Shown piece by piece: positions 52,624 through 61,053 of a DNA stretch of 64,000 bases. Within the stretch, counting starts at the first letter, position 1. The number at the start of each line of letters is the position of its first letter. The stretch comes from Paenibacillus sp. cl123 (GTDB lineage Bacteria; Bacillota; Bacilli; Paenibacillales; NBRC-103111). A program made the position numbers and the translations under genes. The stretch lies in the NCBI RefSeq assembly GCF_900101595.1, contig NZ_FMYY01000003.1, positions 62,001-126,000 of the forward strand, read 5' to 3'. A model generated the notes under the pieces. That model did no database searches. It was not told the DNA's origin and saw only the letters and a program-made list of their open reading frames with translations.

Positions 52624-54156
52624 ATGACCAACAATAGAGCCGAACAGCCCGTCCTTAGCCTGTCTGCCGAGCTTCAGCAAAATCTCGCGAATATCAAGCA
52701 GCTGCTGCAGGAGCCCCGGGACCTGATCGTCCGGGAATTCCGGCTTGGCCGAAGCGGAGTGCCCTGCGGTATCATTTGTTTCGAGGGACTGGTTGATGCC
52801 AATATGGTGAACCGGCAAATATTGGCGCCGCTGCTTGCCTACCAGGAGAACGGCGATGGGAATTTAGGGGAGTTTTCTCCGGAGTTGTCGTCCTTTATTG
52901 AGAATGAGGTGCTTTCATCCTTCAGCGTATCCCGTACCGCGGCGCCCGAGAAAGCATTGAGACAGCTTCTGGCAGGCGATACGCTGCTATTGATGGACGG
53001 GAGCGCGGAAGTGATCGTGATCGCCAGCTGCGGGCGGGACGGACGGGCTATCGACGAGCCGCAGACGGAATCGATCATCCGGGGGCCGAGGGAAGGATTT
53101 ACGGAAAATATCCGAACGAATACCGGCTTGATCCGCAGGCGGGTCAAGGATCCGAATCTCCGGATGAAGACGCGAATGCTCGGTGTACGCAGCCAAACAG
53201 AGGTGACCTTGCTGTATATCGAAGGCATCGCGCAAACCGATCTGATCCAGGAAGCCGAGCGCCGGCTGAACTCGATCGACGTGGATGAGATTAACAGCTC
53301 CGGCTTTATCGAGCAATGGATCAGCGACAGTTTCCTGACGCCATTCCCGCTGATCATGAACACGGAGCGGCCGGATAAGGTAGCCGGGTCGCTGTTGCAG
53401 GGAAGACTGGCAGTGCTTGTGGACGGGGACCCGTTTGCGCTTGTGCTGCCGATCACGTTTGCCTCCAGCATCAAATCGCCCGAAGATTATTACCAGCACT
53501 GGCTGATCTCTACGTTGACCCGGCTGCTCCGGGTCGTGGCTATTTTTATTGCTACGTTCCTGCCGGCCTTGTACATTGCTCTGCTGGAATACCAGCATGG
53601 CATGATTCCTTCCAAGCTTGCTTTTTCGATAGCGGGATCGAGGGAGGGCGTGCCTTTTCCGGCGGTAGTGGAGGCGTTCGTTATGGAGTTTACTCTGGAG
53701 ATGCTGCGAGAGGCGGGACTTCGGCTGCCCAAGCCGATCGGACAAACCATTGGCATTGTCGGAGGTCTGGTAATCGGGGAGGCGGCCGTATCCGCCGGCG
53801 TCGTCAGCCCGATTATGGTTATCGTCGTAGCGATCACGGCGATTTCTTCGTTTGCGCTGCCCTCCTATACGTTTGCCATCTCGCTGCGGATGATCCGGTT
53901 CGGCGTGATGCTGGCGGCCGCCTTTTTTGGCATTTACGGGATTATCCTGGTCTTTATCATGATCAACATTCATTTCGTCAATCTCAAGAGCTTCGGCCTG
54001 CCCTATGCCGCTCCGTTCGCTCCAACCTTCCCCCGGGATTGGAGGGATCTGCTGCTTCGCGCCCCGGTGTTCCTGTTGGGTAAGCGGACACAGATGATGA
54101 AGCCCAAGGATAAGCGAAAAATGAAGCCGGGGAGCGGAAACCATGACCAAACTTGA
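52624..54156 (+). CDS. Spore germinant receptor subunit A (GerA family)
   Basis: A 510-residue GerAA/GerKA-type protein. A hydrophilic N-terminal region (about 1-240, with IIRGPREGFTENIRTNTGLIRRR, the family signature) is followed by four or five transmembrane helices and a basic C-terminal tail. With subunits B and C it forms the inner-membrane receptor and ion channel that starts germination. ATG 52624 follows GGGGAG; ATG 52600 is less well placed. It overlaps the next gene by 14 bp. Confidence 0.94.
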   Translation: MTNNRAEQPVLSLSAELQQNLANIKQLLQEPRDLIVREFRLGRSGVPCGIICFEGLVDANMVNRQILAPLLAYQENGDGNLGEFSPELSSFIENEVLSSFSVSRTAAPEKALRQLLAGDTLLLMDGSAEVIVIASCGRDGRAIDEPQTESIIRGPREGFTENIRTNTGLIRRRVKDPNLRMKTRMLGVRSQTEVTLLYIEGIAQTDLIQEAERRLNSIDVDEINSSGFIEQWISDSFLTPFPLIMNTERPDKVAGSLLQGRLAVLVDGDPFALVLPITFASSIKSPEDYYQHWLISTLTRLLRVVAIFIATFLPALYIALLEYQHGMIPSKLAFSIAGSREGVPFPAVVEAFVMEFTLEMLREAGLRLPKPIGQTIGIVGGLVIGEAAVSAGVVSPIMVIVVAITAISSFALPSYTFAISLRMIRFGVMLAAAFFGIYGIILVFIMINIHFVNLKSFGLPYAAPFAPTFPRDWRDLLLRAPVFLLGKRTQMMKPKDKRKMKPGSGNHDQT

Positions 54157-55252
54157 CCGGATCGATCGGCAGATCGGAAAAAATGAAATGACCGCCACGG
54201 TCTCTTCCATGACCATCGCCGTCGGCATCCTGACGCTGCCCCGGGAACTGGCCAAAACGACGCATTCCTCCGACGGCTGGCTATCTATTTTGCTGGCCGG
54301 CCTGCTGGCTATGGGGTTCGGCTGGGTGCTGGGCAAGCTGGCGGTCAGGATGAACGGTCTAAGCTTTCTGGCTTTTATGTCCAAAACCATCACGAAGCCG
54401 CTCGCTTGGTTACTGACGGCCGGCATGAGTTTCTATTTTATGTTATTCGCCGCTTATGAGATGAGGGCGGTTGCCAACATCTCCAAGCAGTATTTGTTCG
54501 AACGCACGCCGACTGAGGTTATCTCGCTTACATTTCTTCTGGTGGTCGTCTATGCCGTAAGCGGCTCGCGAGTCGGGCTGGTTAGGCTGAATACCTTGTT
54601 TTTGCCGTCAGTGATTGTCGTAGCGCTGGCCGTCCTTTTTTTCAGCCTCGGTAATTTTTACTTCGAGGAGCTAAAGCCATTTTTTATCTCCGATTGGCGG
54701 GAGCTGCTGGCCGGGGCGCGATCCACGATATTCTCTCTGCTTGGCTTTGAGGTGATCCTCTTTTATACGGCGCTGATGAGCAAACCTCAGGATGCTCCGG
54801 GAGCTGCGGTAAAAGGGGTGGGCATTGCCGTCGTGCTCTATTTGCTGGTTTATGTGGTTGGAGTAGGCGTATTCTCGCGCGACGGCTTGAAGGAGGTGAC
54901 TTACCCCGCCATCGAGCTGGCCAAGGAGGTACAGGTGCCGGGTGAATTTTTCGAGCGGTTCGAATCTTTCTTCTTCGTTATCTGGATTATGGCGATTTTC
55001 AATTCTGCGAAAATGGCCTTTGATATATCCGCCATGACGCTCAAATCGCTATTTCCGGGCATCCGGCGATTCCGCCTGATCGTTATGCTGGCTCCTGTCA
55101 TTTATCTGATAGGAATGTTTCCGCGCAACGGCAATGAATTTATGATGCTTGGCGAAATCATCAGCTATGCGGGCACCGTCATTTTGATCGTCATACCAAG
55201 TCTGATCTACGCCTGGACAGTTATTCGAGGGAGGGGTAAGCATGCGCGGTAA
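54143..55252 (+). CDS. Spore germinant receptor subunit B (GerAB family permease)
   Basis: A 369-residue APC-superfamily protein with ten hydrophobic helices. GerAB-type features are the N-terminal ISRxQ-like segment replaced by DRQIGKNEMTATVSSM, TLPRELAK near the first helix, and FERFESFFFVIWI in helix 8. The B subunit binds the germinant, usually an amino acid. It overlaps gerA (14 bp) and gerC (11 bp), so translation is coupled. Confidence 0.92.
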   Translation: MTKLDRIDRQIGKNEMTATVSSMTIAVGILTLPRELAKTTHSSDGWLSILLAGLLAMGFGWVLGKLAVRMNGLSFLAFMSKTITKPLAWLLTAGMSFYFMLFAAYEMRAVANISKQYLFERTPTEVISLTFLLVVVYAVSGSRVGLVRLNTLFLPSVIVVALAVLFFSLGNFYFEELKPFFISDWRELLAGARSTIFSLLGFEVILFYTALMSKPQDAPGAAVKGVGIAVVLYLLVYVVGVGVFSRDGLKEVTYPAIELAKEVQVPGEFFERFESFFFVIWIMAIFNSAKMAFDISAMTLKSLFPGIRRFRLIVMLAPVIYLIGMFPRNGNEFMMLGEIISYAGTVILIVIPSLIYAWTVIRGRGKHAR

Positions 55253-56435
55253 GCTGGCGAAATGGACGCTTCTCGTTATGACCGTCCCCCTGCTCGGCGG
55301 CTGCTGGGACCGAATCGAAATCGACCAGCGGGGCTTTGTGGTCGGAGTAGCCGTGGATTTGCCGGAGGAGGTCAAAGAAACCCAAGGCTCCAAAAAATCG
55401 GACCGCAGGCTGCAGGGCACCTTTCAATTTGTTATTCCGGCCGGGATGAAATCTGGCGATTCGTCAAGTCAGAATGGAGGCGGCAAGGCGTACTTTAACA
55501 TGAACTCGGTAGAAAGTTCCCTACCGTCCATTTCGGGCAATCTGGCTCAGAAGACGAGCCGGACTCCTTATTTCGAGCATCTGAAGATCATTGTCGTGTC
55601 TTCCAAGGTAGCGGCGAAGGAAGGGGCTTTTCCCGAAGTGCTGGACTACTTTCTAAGGGATAATGAGATGCGCCGCAATGTCAAAATATTGATAGCCGAC
55701 GGCAGAGCCAGCGACATGCTGAAGGTGAAGGTGTATAACGAAAAGTATCCTGTCGCTTATCTTGAATCCACGGTCAAGAACAGCATCAAGAGCAACTACA
55801 TGCTGCCGGAGTCGAGAATCGGCGACGTTCATGAATATTTCATGCGCAAGGAAAGCTATCCGATTCAATTGGTCAAAACCTCGGAGCTGGGCATTGTTCT
55901 GAGCGGGGCGGCGATTATTGAGGGCACAGGCAACAGGCTGGTCGGCTTTATGTCAGGGAAGGAGACGCAGGGGCTTAATTTTATTCGCAACTGGGTGGAA
56001 GGGGGCAGCATAGAGGTCGAATATGACCGGCAAATGGTCGTGTTCGAGGTTGAGCGGACACGCCGGAAGATGTCCGCCCAGATGGAAGCGGAGGGAAGGG
56101 TCGCGTTTAAGATTGCCATTCAAGCGGAAGGGACGCTGGGCAAATCGACGGGAATGCTCGATGTCAACGACGAAAACGTCGTCCGGAAGCTGGAAAGCAG
56201 GCTGGAGAAGGAAATTGTGAATATCGTCAACCAGTCGGTGCAGGTGGCTCAGCATAAGTTTAAACTAGATCCGCTTGGTCTGGGGGCGTACCTGTATCAG
56301 AACCGGTATCCGCTGTGGAAGCGGGTAATGCGGGATTGGGAGCGGGGCAGCTGCCTGTTCTGCAAGGCGAAGGTTGATGTTGACGCTGAAGTCACCATCC
56401 GGAGGATCGGAAATATTAACAAAAATGAGAGGTGA
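55242..56435 (+). CDS. Spore germinant receptor subunit C (Ger(x)C lipoprotein)
   Basis: A 397-residue lipoprotein. A signal peptide ends in the lipobox LLGGC, with lipidated Cys21 followed by WDRIEID, the strongly conserved start of mature GerC proteins. Three structural domains are typical of the family and the length is normal. It sits on the outer face of the spore inner membrane with subunits A and B. It overlaps gerB by 11 bp. Confidence 0.94.
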   Translation: MRGKLAKWTLLVMTVPLLGGCWDRIEIDQRGFVVGVAVDLPEEVKETQGSKKSDRRLQGTFQFVIPAGMKSGDSSSQNGGGKAYFNMNSVESSLPSISGNLAQKTSRTPYFEHLKIIVVSSKVAAKEGAFPEVLDYFLRDNEMRRNVKILIADGRASDMLKVKVYNEKYPVAYLESTVKNSIKSNYMLPESRIGDVHEYFMRKESYPIQLVKTSELGIVLSGAAIIEGTGNRLVGFMSGKETQGLNFIRNWVEGGSIEVEYDRQMVVFEVERTRRKMSAQMEAEGRVAFKIAIQAEGTLGKSTGMLDVNDENVVRKLESRLEKEIVNIVNQSVQVAQHKFKLDPLGLGAYLYQNRYPLWKRVMRDWERGSCLFCKAKVDVDAEVTIRRIGNINKNER

Positions 56436-56441
56436 CCCAGA

Positions 56442-56624
56442 GTGTGGGAGACGGTAAGAGACCGGTTTCCTTCGGGGATTGTACTGCTGCATGCCGCTCT
56501 GTCGTTTGTTATTCCCTATGTTATTTACCGAATCAACCAAGCGCTTCACGGGCAGGGCGACCCGCCTTGGAAACGGAAGGAGGAGGAGTCTGACAGCTCG
56601 GGCGCCGCACGCAAAAGCACCTGA
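56442..56624 (+). CDS. Small membrane protein, candidate fourth (D-type) germinant receptor subunit
   Basis: A 60-residue protein starting at GTG 56442, six bp after gerC, with AGAGGTGA upstream. One hydrophobic stretch (SGIVLLHAALSFVIPYVIYR) is followed by a polar, charged tail. Some Bacillus germinant receptor operons carry a small fourth gene (GerD-subunit such as GerKD) whose two-helix product modulates the receptor. This one has a single long helix or a tight hairpin, so the link rests on position and size. The stop codon lies within the downstream terminator stem. Confidence 0.6.
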   Translation: MWETVRDRFPSGIVLLHAALSFVIPYVIYRINQALHGQGDPPWKRKEEESDSSGAARKST

Positions 56625-56649
56625 CGGCTTGCCGTCAGGCGTTTTGCGT
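56609..56649. terminator. Bidirectional terminator between the ger operon and the convergent oxidoreductases
   Basis: Perfect 9-bp stem CCTGACGGC/GCCGTCAGG with a two-base loop, extended by ACGCAAAA/TTTTGCGT. A- and T-tracts flank it on both sides. Confidence 0.88.
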
Positions 56650-56680
56650 TTTATGAAGCCGAGGCTATGGACAGGACGGC

Positions 56681-57679
56681 TTACCGTCCCGCCAGCGCGA
56701 TCGGCTGTCCACGCTTAACCGACTCGTATCCCGCGATGGCGACTTCGGCTGAGCGCAGCCCGTCTTCACCGGTGATGGGCACGGACTTGCCCGCGAGCAC
56801 CGCTTTGACGAAATCGCGCACCAAGTATTCGTCCATCGAATCGCCCCAAGTGGACCATACGCCTTTGCCCGATTCATTCGTGTAAAGCTCGTTCATCTGC
56901 GCGAAGCTGTCGACGGAGATGGCGCCTTGGGTGCCGATAATCTCCATCGTGACATCGCCCCAGGTCGGGAAAGCTTTCGGACGGGACCAGCTCGTGTCGA
57001 GCACGCCGAACACGCCGTTGTCGTACTTCACGTGAATCATGCCGGTATCGTCTACCTCCAGATGCTCATGGAATCGGGTTGCCGCATAGGCATACACTTC
57101 CGTTACCCGGGCTCCCGTAAACCAGTTCATCAGGTCCATCACGTGAACGGTATGGTCCAGCAGGGCGCCGCCGCCGGACAGCGCCGGATCTACGAACCAG
57201 CCTCCCGGCATCGAGCCCCGGTTCGTTCCTTTGATCGCGACGATCTCCCCGATATCGCCGCGATCCACCGCTTCCTTCGCGCGGACGACGGCCGTGATGT
57301 AGCGGCAAGGGAAGGCGGTCATCAGCTGCACGCCGTTGTCGCGGCAGACGGCGATCATCTCCTCCATCTCGGAGACCGAAATGCCGAGCGGCTTCTCGCA
57401 CAGCACATGCTTGCCGGCACGGGCCGCATCCAGCGTGAGTCTGGCGTGATGCACGTTCTCCGAGCAGATCACGACCGCATCGACATCGGCGGCGAGCAGC
57501 TTTTTATGATCGGAGAAGAAGGGGATGCCGTGCTGCCGGGCAGCCTCCTCCACACGGGAGGAAGGGGCGTCATGAGCTATGCCTGTCAGCTCCACCTCCG
57601 GGAGAGCGGCGAGCGCTTTCAGATAAGAAAAGGCATGCCCATGCGCAAAGCTGATCAGACCGACTTTCAAACGATTCAT
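56681..57679 (-). CDS. Gfo/Idh/MocA-family oxidoreductase, atypical nucleotide-binding loop
   Basis: A 332-residue member. The N-terminal loop is GLISFAHGHAFSYLKAL, with no GxGxxG; HxHA stands in its place, as in the 45344 enzyme. EKPLGIS (95-97 for EKP) and GGALLDHTVHVMDLMNWFTG are normal. Its ATG overlaps the stop of the upstream oxidoreductase (ATGA), so the two are translated together. The pair is likely to act on the same substrate. Confidence 0.85.
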   Translation of the reverse strand: MNRLKVGLISFAHGHAFSYLKALAALPEVELTGIAHDAPSSRVEEAARQHGIPFFSDHKKLLAADVDAVVICSENVHHARLTLDAARAGKHVLCEKPLGISVSEMEEMIAVCRDNGVQLMTAFPCRYITAVVRAKEAVDRGDIGEIVAIKGTNRGSMPGGWFVDPALSGGGALLDHTVHVMDLMNWFTGARVTEVYAYAATRFHEHLEVDDTGMIHVKYDNGVFGVLDTSWSRPKAFPTWGDVTMEIIGTQGAISVDSFAQMNELYTNESGKGVWSTWGDSMDEYLVRDFVKAVLAGKSVPITGEDGLRSAEVAIAGYESVKRGQPIALAGR

Positions 57680-58689
57680 GGCGTTTCCTCCTTGCTCGCT
57701 GTACTTTGCTGCTGCATATAGACCGCTTGGCCGGTGCTGAGCGATTTTAACGCGGCTTCGACGATTTCGACCGCCTTCAGCGCATCGTCGGCCGTCACAT
57801 CCGCCTCTGCGCCTGTGCGCAGGCAGGAGATGAAGTGATTCAGCTCGCGTTCGTAGACTCCCTCATAGAGCGGGCTGTCGGTCTTCTCCACATAGCTTCT
57901 TCCCGTCGCCGGATCGGCGGTCTGCCGGATATGCAGCGAGCTTGTCTTGCGGCTGTCCGCCCGGACGACGCCTTCGCTGCCGGCGATCTCCATGGCGGTG
58001 AAGAACGGGGCGGGGTAGCCCCAGCAAGCCTCCAGATTGGCCACGGCGCCGCTCTCGGCAACGAGCGTCACGGAAGCATAATCGAACAGCTCGGAGGTGC
58101 GTCCGAGCGCATAGACGGACTTTATATCACCCAGCGTCCAGCGGACGAAGTCGATATCGTGAATCATCAGATCGGCAATGACGCCGCCGCTGAGCGACAT
58201 ATCCTTGAACCAAGGCTTGGCTTCGCCGGGATGTCCTCCCATCCGCTTGGCGTGAAGCGTGCCGATCCGGCCGAGCTTGCCCGCCGTCACGACGCTGTGC
58301 ATGTGCCTGTAATCCGGGAAGAAGCGGACGACATGGCCGATCAGCAGACGGACGCCGCGTTCTGCGCAGTAGTCGATCATCGCTTTGGCATCCTCGGAAG
58401 ACAAGGCGATCGGCTTCTCGCAGATGATATGTTTGCCTGCATCCGCAGCTTTGATCGTATATTCGCGATGCAGATGGCTCGGCAGCGTCAAACTGACGAC
58501 ATCGAACTCCGCTTCGGCCAGAAGAAGGTCGAAGGAATCGAACGAAGGGACCCCCGCAAGCTCGCCTAGCTGGCGAGCCAAGCCGGCGTTGACGTCGCAA
58601 ACTCCCGTTAGCTGGACGTCAGGCATCCCGGCATAAGCCAGGGCATGCACGCGCCCCATTCCGCCGCAACCGACGACGGCTGCTTTCAT
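57676..58689 (-). CDS. Gfo/Idh/MocA-family oxidoreductase
   Basis: A 337-residue oxidoreductase with a canonical GCGGMG loop (7-12), EKPIALS (91-93 for EKP) and GGVIADLMIHDIDFVRWTLG. ATG 58689 follows GAGGAGAG; the frame from 58827 overlaps the divergent promoter region. It is the first gene of a two-gene operon and is divergent from the AraC gene at 58826, its probable regulator. Confidence 0.87.
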   Translation of the reverse strand: MKAAVVGCGGMGRVHALAYAGMPDVQLTGVCDVNAGLARQLGELAGVPSFDSFDLLLAEAEFDVVSLTLPSHLHREYTIKAADAGKHIICEKPIALSSEDAKAMIDYCAERGVRLLIGHVVRFFPDYRHMHSVVTAGKLGRIGTLHAKRMGGHPGEAKPWFKDMSLSGGVIADLMIHDIDFVRWTLGDIKSVYALGRTSELFDYASVTLVAESGAVANLEACWGYPAPFFTAMEIAGSEGVVRADSRKTSSLHIRQTADPATGRSYVEKTDSPLYEGVYERELNHFISCLRTGAEADVTADDALKAVEIVEAALKSLSTGQAVYMQQQSTASKEETP

Positions 58690-58825
58690 GATACATCTCT
58701 CCTCGCTTGGTGGTATAATACTAGTGCTATCTGTTACGATACAGGTATGGAATTGTACTGTATATGCGGCGATTTGCCGCGTTCCTATCCAAATTTGCCA
58801 AGGCGAAGGCAAGGTGTGGCCCGTC

Positions 58826-59701
58826 ATGAAGATTTTTCAGGAACCGATTCATTATCAGAATCCCGCTCTCCGGCTCAAGGTGGATCAGTTCATCAGCGAT
58901 CAGATCGAATGCCCGTCCAACGGTCTGTGGCATCATCATAAGGAAGTGGAGCTCATCCTGGTGCAGCAGGGGCGCCATGAGATCCGGATGCCTAACCGCA
59001 TCTATATCTTGGAGCCCGGCGATGTGATGCTGGTCGGAGCATCGAGACTGCATGCGCCCCGCAAGCTCGGCGAAGAGAAGCTCGTCCATATCGTCGTGCA
59101 TGTCGACCTCCAGGCTTACTTCGATCCGGCGATGATGAGCTATTACCGGCACTTCTCCGAGGCGCTGCATCCGCTTGACGAGCTGAACGAGATGTTTCGC
59201 GACGAGCGGGTAAGGCGCGACGTGGGTCGCATTATCGAGGATATCCACCGCGAGGTCGTCGAAGCCGCCAAAGGGTATGAGATTGCGGCAAGCATGCATG
59301 TGAAGCACCTGATGCTGACGCTGCTGCGTCATGATGCCCGCGGGCTGCTGCAGCCCCACGAATACATCGACGCGGATGTCGTCCGCCCGATTCTGGATCA
59401 TATCGACGAGCATCTGGAGCAGCGGCTCGACATGGAGCGTATCAGCCAGATGGCCGGCATGAGCTATTATTATTTCTCCCGCTATTTTAAGAAAATGATG
59501 GGTATGTCCTTCACCGACTACGTGAACCGGAGGCGTATTGCCAGGGCGGAGCGGCTGCTCGTTACCGGCAGGCAAAGCGTGATCGAGATCGCCGAGGAGG
59601 TGGGCATCGGCAATATGGCCCATTTCTACGAGCTGTTCAAGCGGTACAACGGCTGCACGCCCAAGCAGTTTATGAGCAAGGTGAGCTTCAAGGGGGAGTG
59701 A
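58826..59701 (+). CDS. AraC-family transcriptional regulator (divergent to oxidoreductase pair)
   Basis: A 291-residue regulator with a cupin sensor (about 25-110, WHHHKEVELILVQQGRHEI; YILEPGDVMLVG) and double HTH (about 190-285, ISQMAGMSYYYFSRYFKKMMG; EEVGIGNMAHFYELFKRYNG). ATG 58826 has AAGGTG upstream and starts the conserved fold; the frame from 58688 would run back to the divergent gene. It probably controls the two oxidoreductase genes on the other strand. Confidence 0.88.
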   Translation: MKIFQEPIHYQNPALRLKVDQFISDQIECPSNGLWHHHKEVELILVQQGRHEIRMPNRIYILEPGDVMLVGASRLHAPRKLGEEKLVHIVVHVDLQAYFDPAMMSYYRHFSEALHPLDELNEMFRDERVRRDVGRIIEDIHREVVEAAKGYEIAASMHVKHLMLTLLRHDARGLLQPHEYIDADVVRPILDHIDEHLEQRLDMERISQMAGMSYYYFSRYFKKMMGMSFTDYVNRRRIARAERLLVTGRQSVIEIAEEVGIGNMAHFYELFKRYNGCTPKQFMSKVSFKGE

Positions 59702-59850
59702 CAGGCATAAGGGAGTACTTAAATCGTATATTTTAGAGGCGGTTTTCTTAAAGTTTTTCAGCCGCTGACCAAACGCTGTACCCTTGATCCCTTGAATAAG
59801 CGAGGATTTCCCCAGTGACTCCAACCTCCTGCAATGGGCAGGTAACCGAT

Positions 59851-59876
59851 AGAAGCTTCCCGTCAGGATGCTTCTT
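59851..59876 (+). terminator. Hairpin after the 58826 AraC gene
   Basis: AGAAGC/GCTTCT stem with inner CC/GG and one mismatch, followed by TTCTT. It lies 150 bp after the AraC stop. Nothing else is seen in 59702-59970. Confidence 0.5.
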
Positions 59877-59970
59877 TCTTCGGGAAGTCGCCGGGGATTT
59901 TCTTGCTTTCGCGGTGATTAGGCGATTATAGGATACGCCAGAACGTGTAAGCTTGAGTTACGCACAGCTT

Positions 59971-60927
59971 CTAATGACGCTTTAAAGCGTTTATCCTGGC
60001 TTTGCGGTAAGCGGAAGGAAGCTGCCCCTTGGACTCCCGGAAGATGCGGGAGAACGTCTTGAAGGAGCCAAAGCCGACTTCATGCGCGATTTCGGCGATC
60101 GTCATCTCAGTGGAGGCGAGCAGTCCGCAAGCATGACGCAGCCGCAGATCGCGGAGCAAGGGAACAAAGGACTGGCCCGTGGCTTCCTTGAGCAGCTCGC
60201 TGATGCGCGACGGGCTGAGCGGAAACAGCCGGGAGAGGTCGGCAAGCGACAGATTCTCGTCCTGGTAGTGGGTATGAATATAATGAATGATGCGCCAGAC
60301 GGAACCCGGAGCCGCAGCGGGATAATCGGATGGACCTCCCGTTTGCATCGGCAGAGCGGCGGCGGAACCGCCACCGCCAGCCGCAGCCGCAGCCGAAGAG
60401 CTTCCCGGCCGCGCTGTCAGCTTGCTGCAGCGATCCCGGTCGAAGGCGATCAGCAGCTCCTTCAGCTTGGAGGCGATCAGCACATGGCGCCAACGACTGT
60501 CCCCGTGAAATTCCCGGTACATCTCCTCTACGATCAGACGGATGTCCTGAGCGGCTTTGTCCTCGAAATAGGTATAAGGGGGCAGCGATTCGGAATCGGC
60601 CAGCAGGTCGGACATCGCGAACCGGCTGCCCGGCTCCGTAATCAGCCCCATGTCGAAGTTGCCGTTGTACAGCACGAGCGCGCTGCCGGGGTCGGTAAAC
60701 AGCTCGTGCACCTGGTAAGGCAGCACGAAGGTAAAGGTGCCGGGCTTCATCGGGTGGAGGACGCCATTGATGGATTCGCTGCCTGTCCCTTCGACGACGA
60801 AGGAAAATTCCAGGAAATCATGCCGATGCGCCGGATAGCCGTGCTCCAGACGATTTTTACGCAAGGAGAATGGCAGCGCGGAATCCATGTTCGGATAGGT
60901 TTTCAAATATTGTGGGAAATAGGTCAT
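59971..60927 (-). CDS. AraC-family transcriptional regulator with Ala/Gly-rich linker
   Basis: A 318-residue regulator. The cupin (about 25-110, GYPAHRHDFLEFSFVVEG; FTFVLPYQVHELF) is joined to the double HTH (about 220-318, LSRLFPLSPSRISELLKEATG; EVGFGSFKTFSRIFRESKG) by a low-complexity Ser/Ala/Gly linker near 175-200. The open frame reaches far upstream (to 62148) as antisense of the next gene. I choose ATG 60927, which leaves 126 bp for divergent promoters; ATG 61002 is an alternative. Neither has a strong ribosome binding site. Confidence 0.85.
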   Translation of the reverse strand: MTYFPQYLKTYPNMDSALPFSLRKNRLEHGYPAHRHDFLEFSFVVEGTGSESINGVLHPMKPGTFTFVLPYQVHELFTDPGSALVLYNGNFDMGLITEPGSRFAMSDLLADSESLPPYTYFEDKAAQDIRLIVEEMYREFHGDSRWRHVLIASKLKELLIAFDRDRCSKLTARPGSSSAAAAAGGGGSAAALPMQTGGPSDYPAAAPGSVWRIIHYIHTHYQDENLSLADLSRLFPLSPSRISELLKEATGQSFVPLLRDLRLRHACGLLASTEMTIAEIAHEVGFGSFKTFSRIFRESKGQLPSAYRKARINALKRH

Positions 60928-61053
60928 CGCATAAGTCCAGCTTTCTTCCGAAATATTGGGACATTTATCGAAATAGAAGGCATGCATGGCAATCGTTTTC
61001 ATTTTACCATGAGGAGGAACTAAAGTCTGTAGGGATGGGGTTGAATAAAAAGG

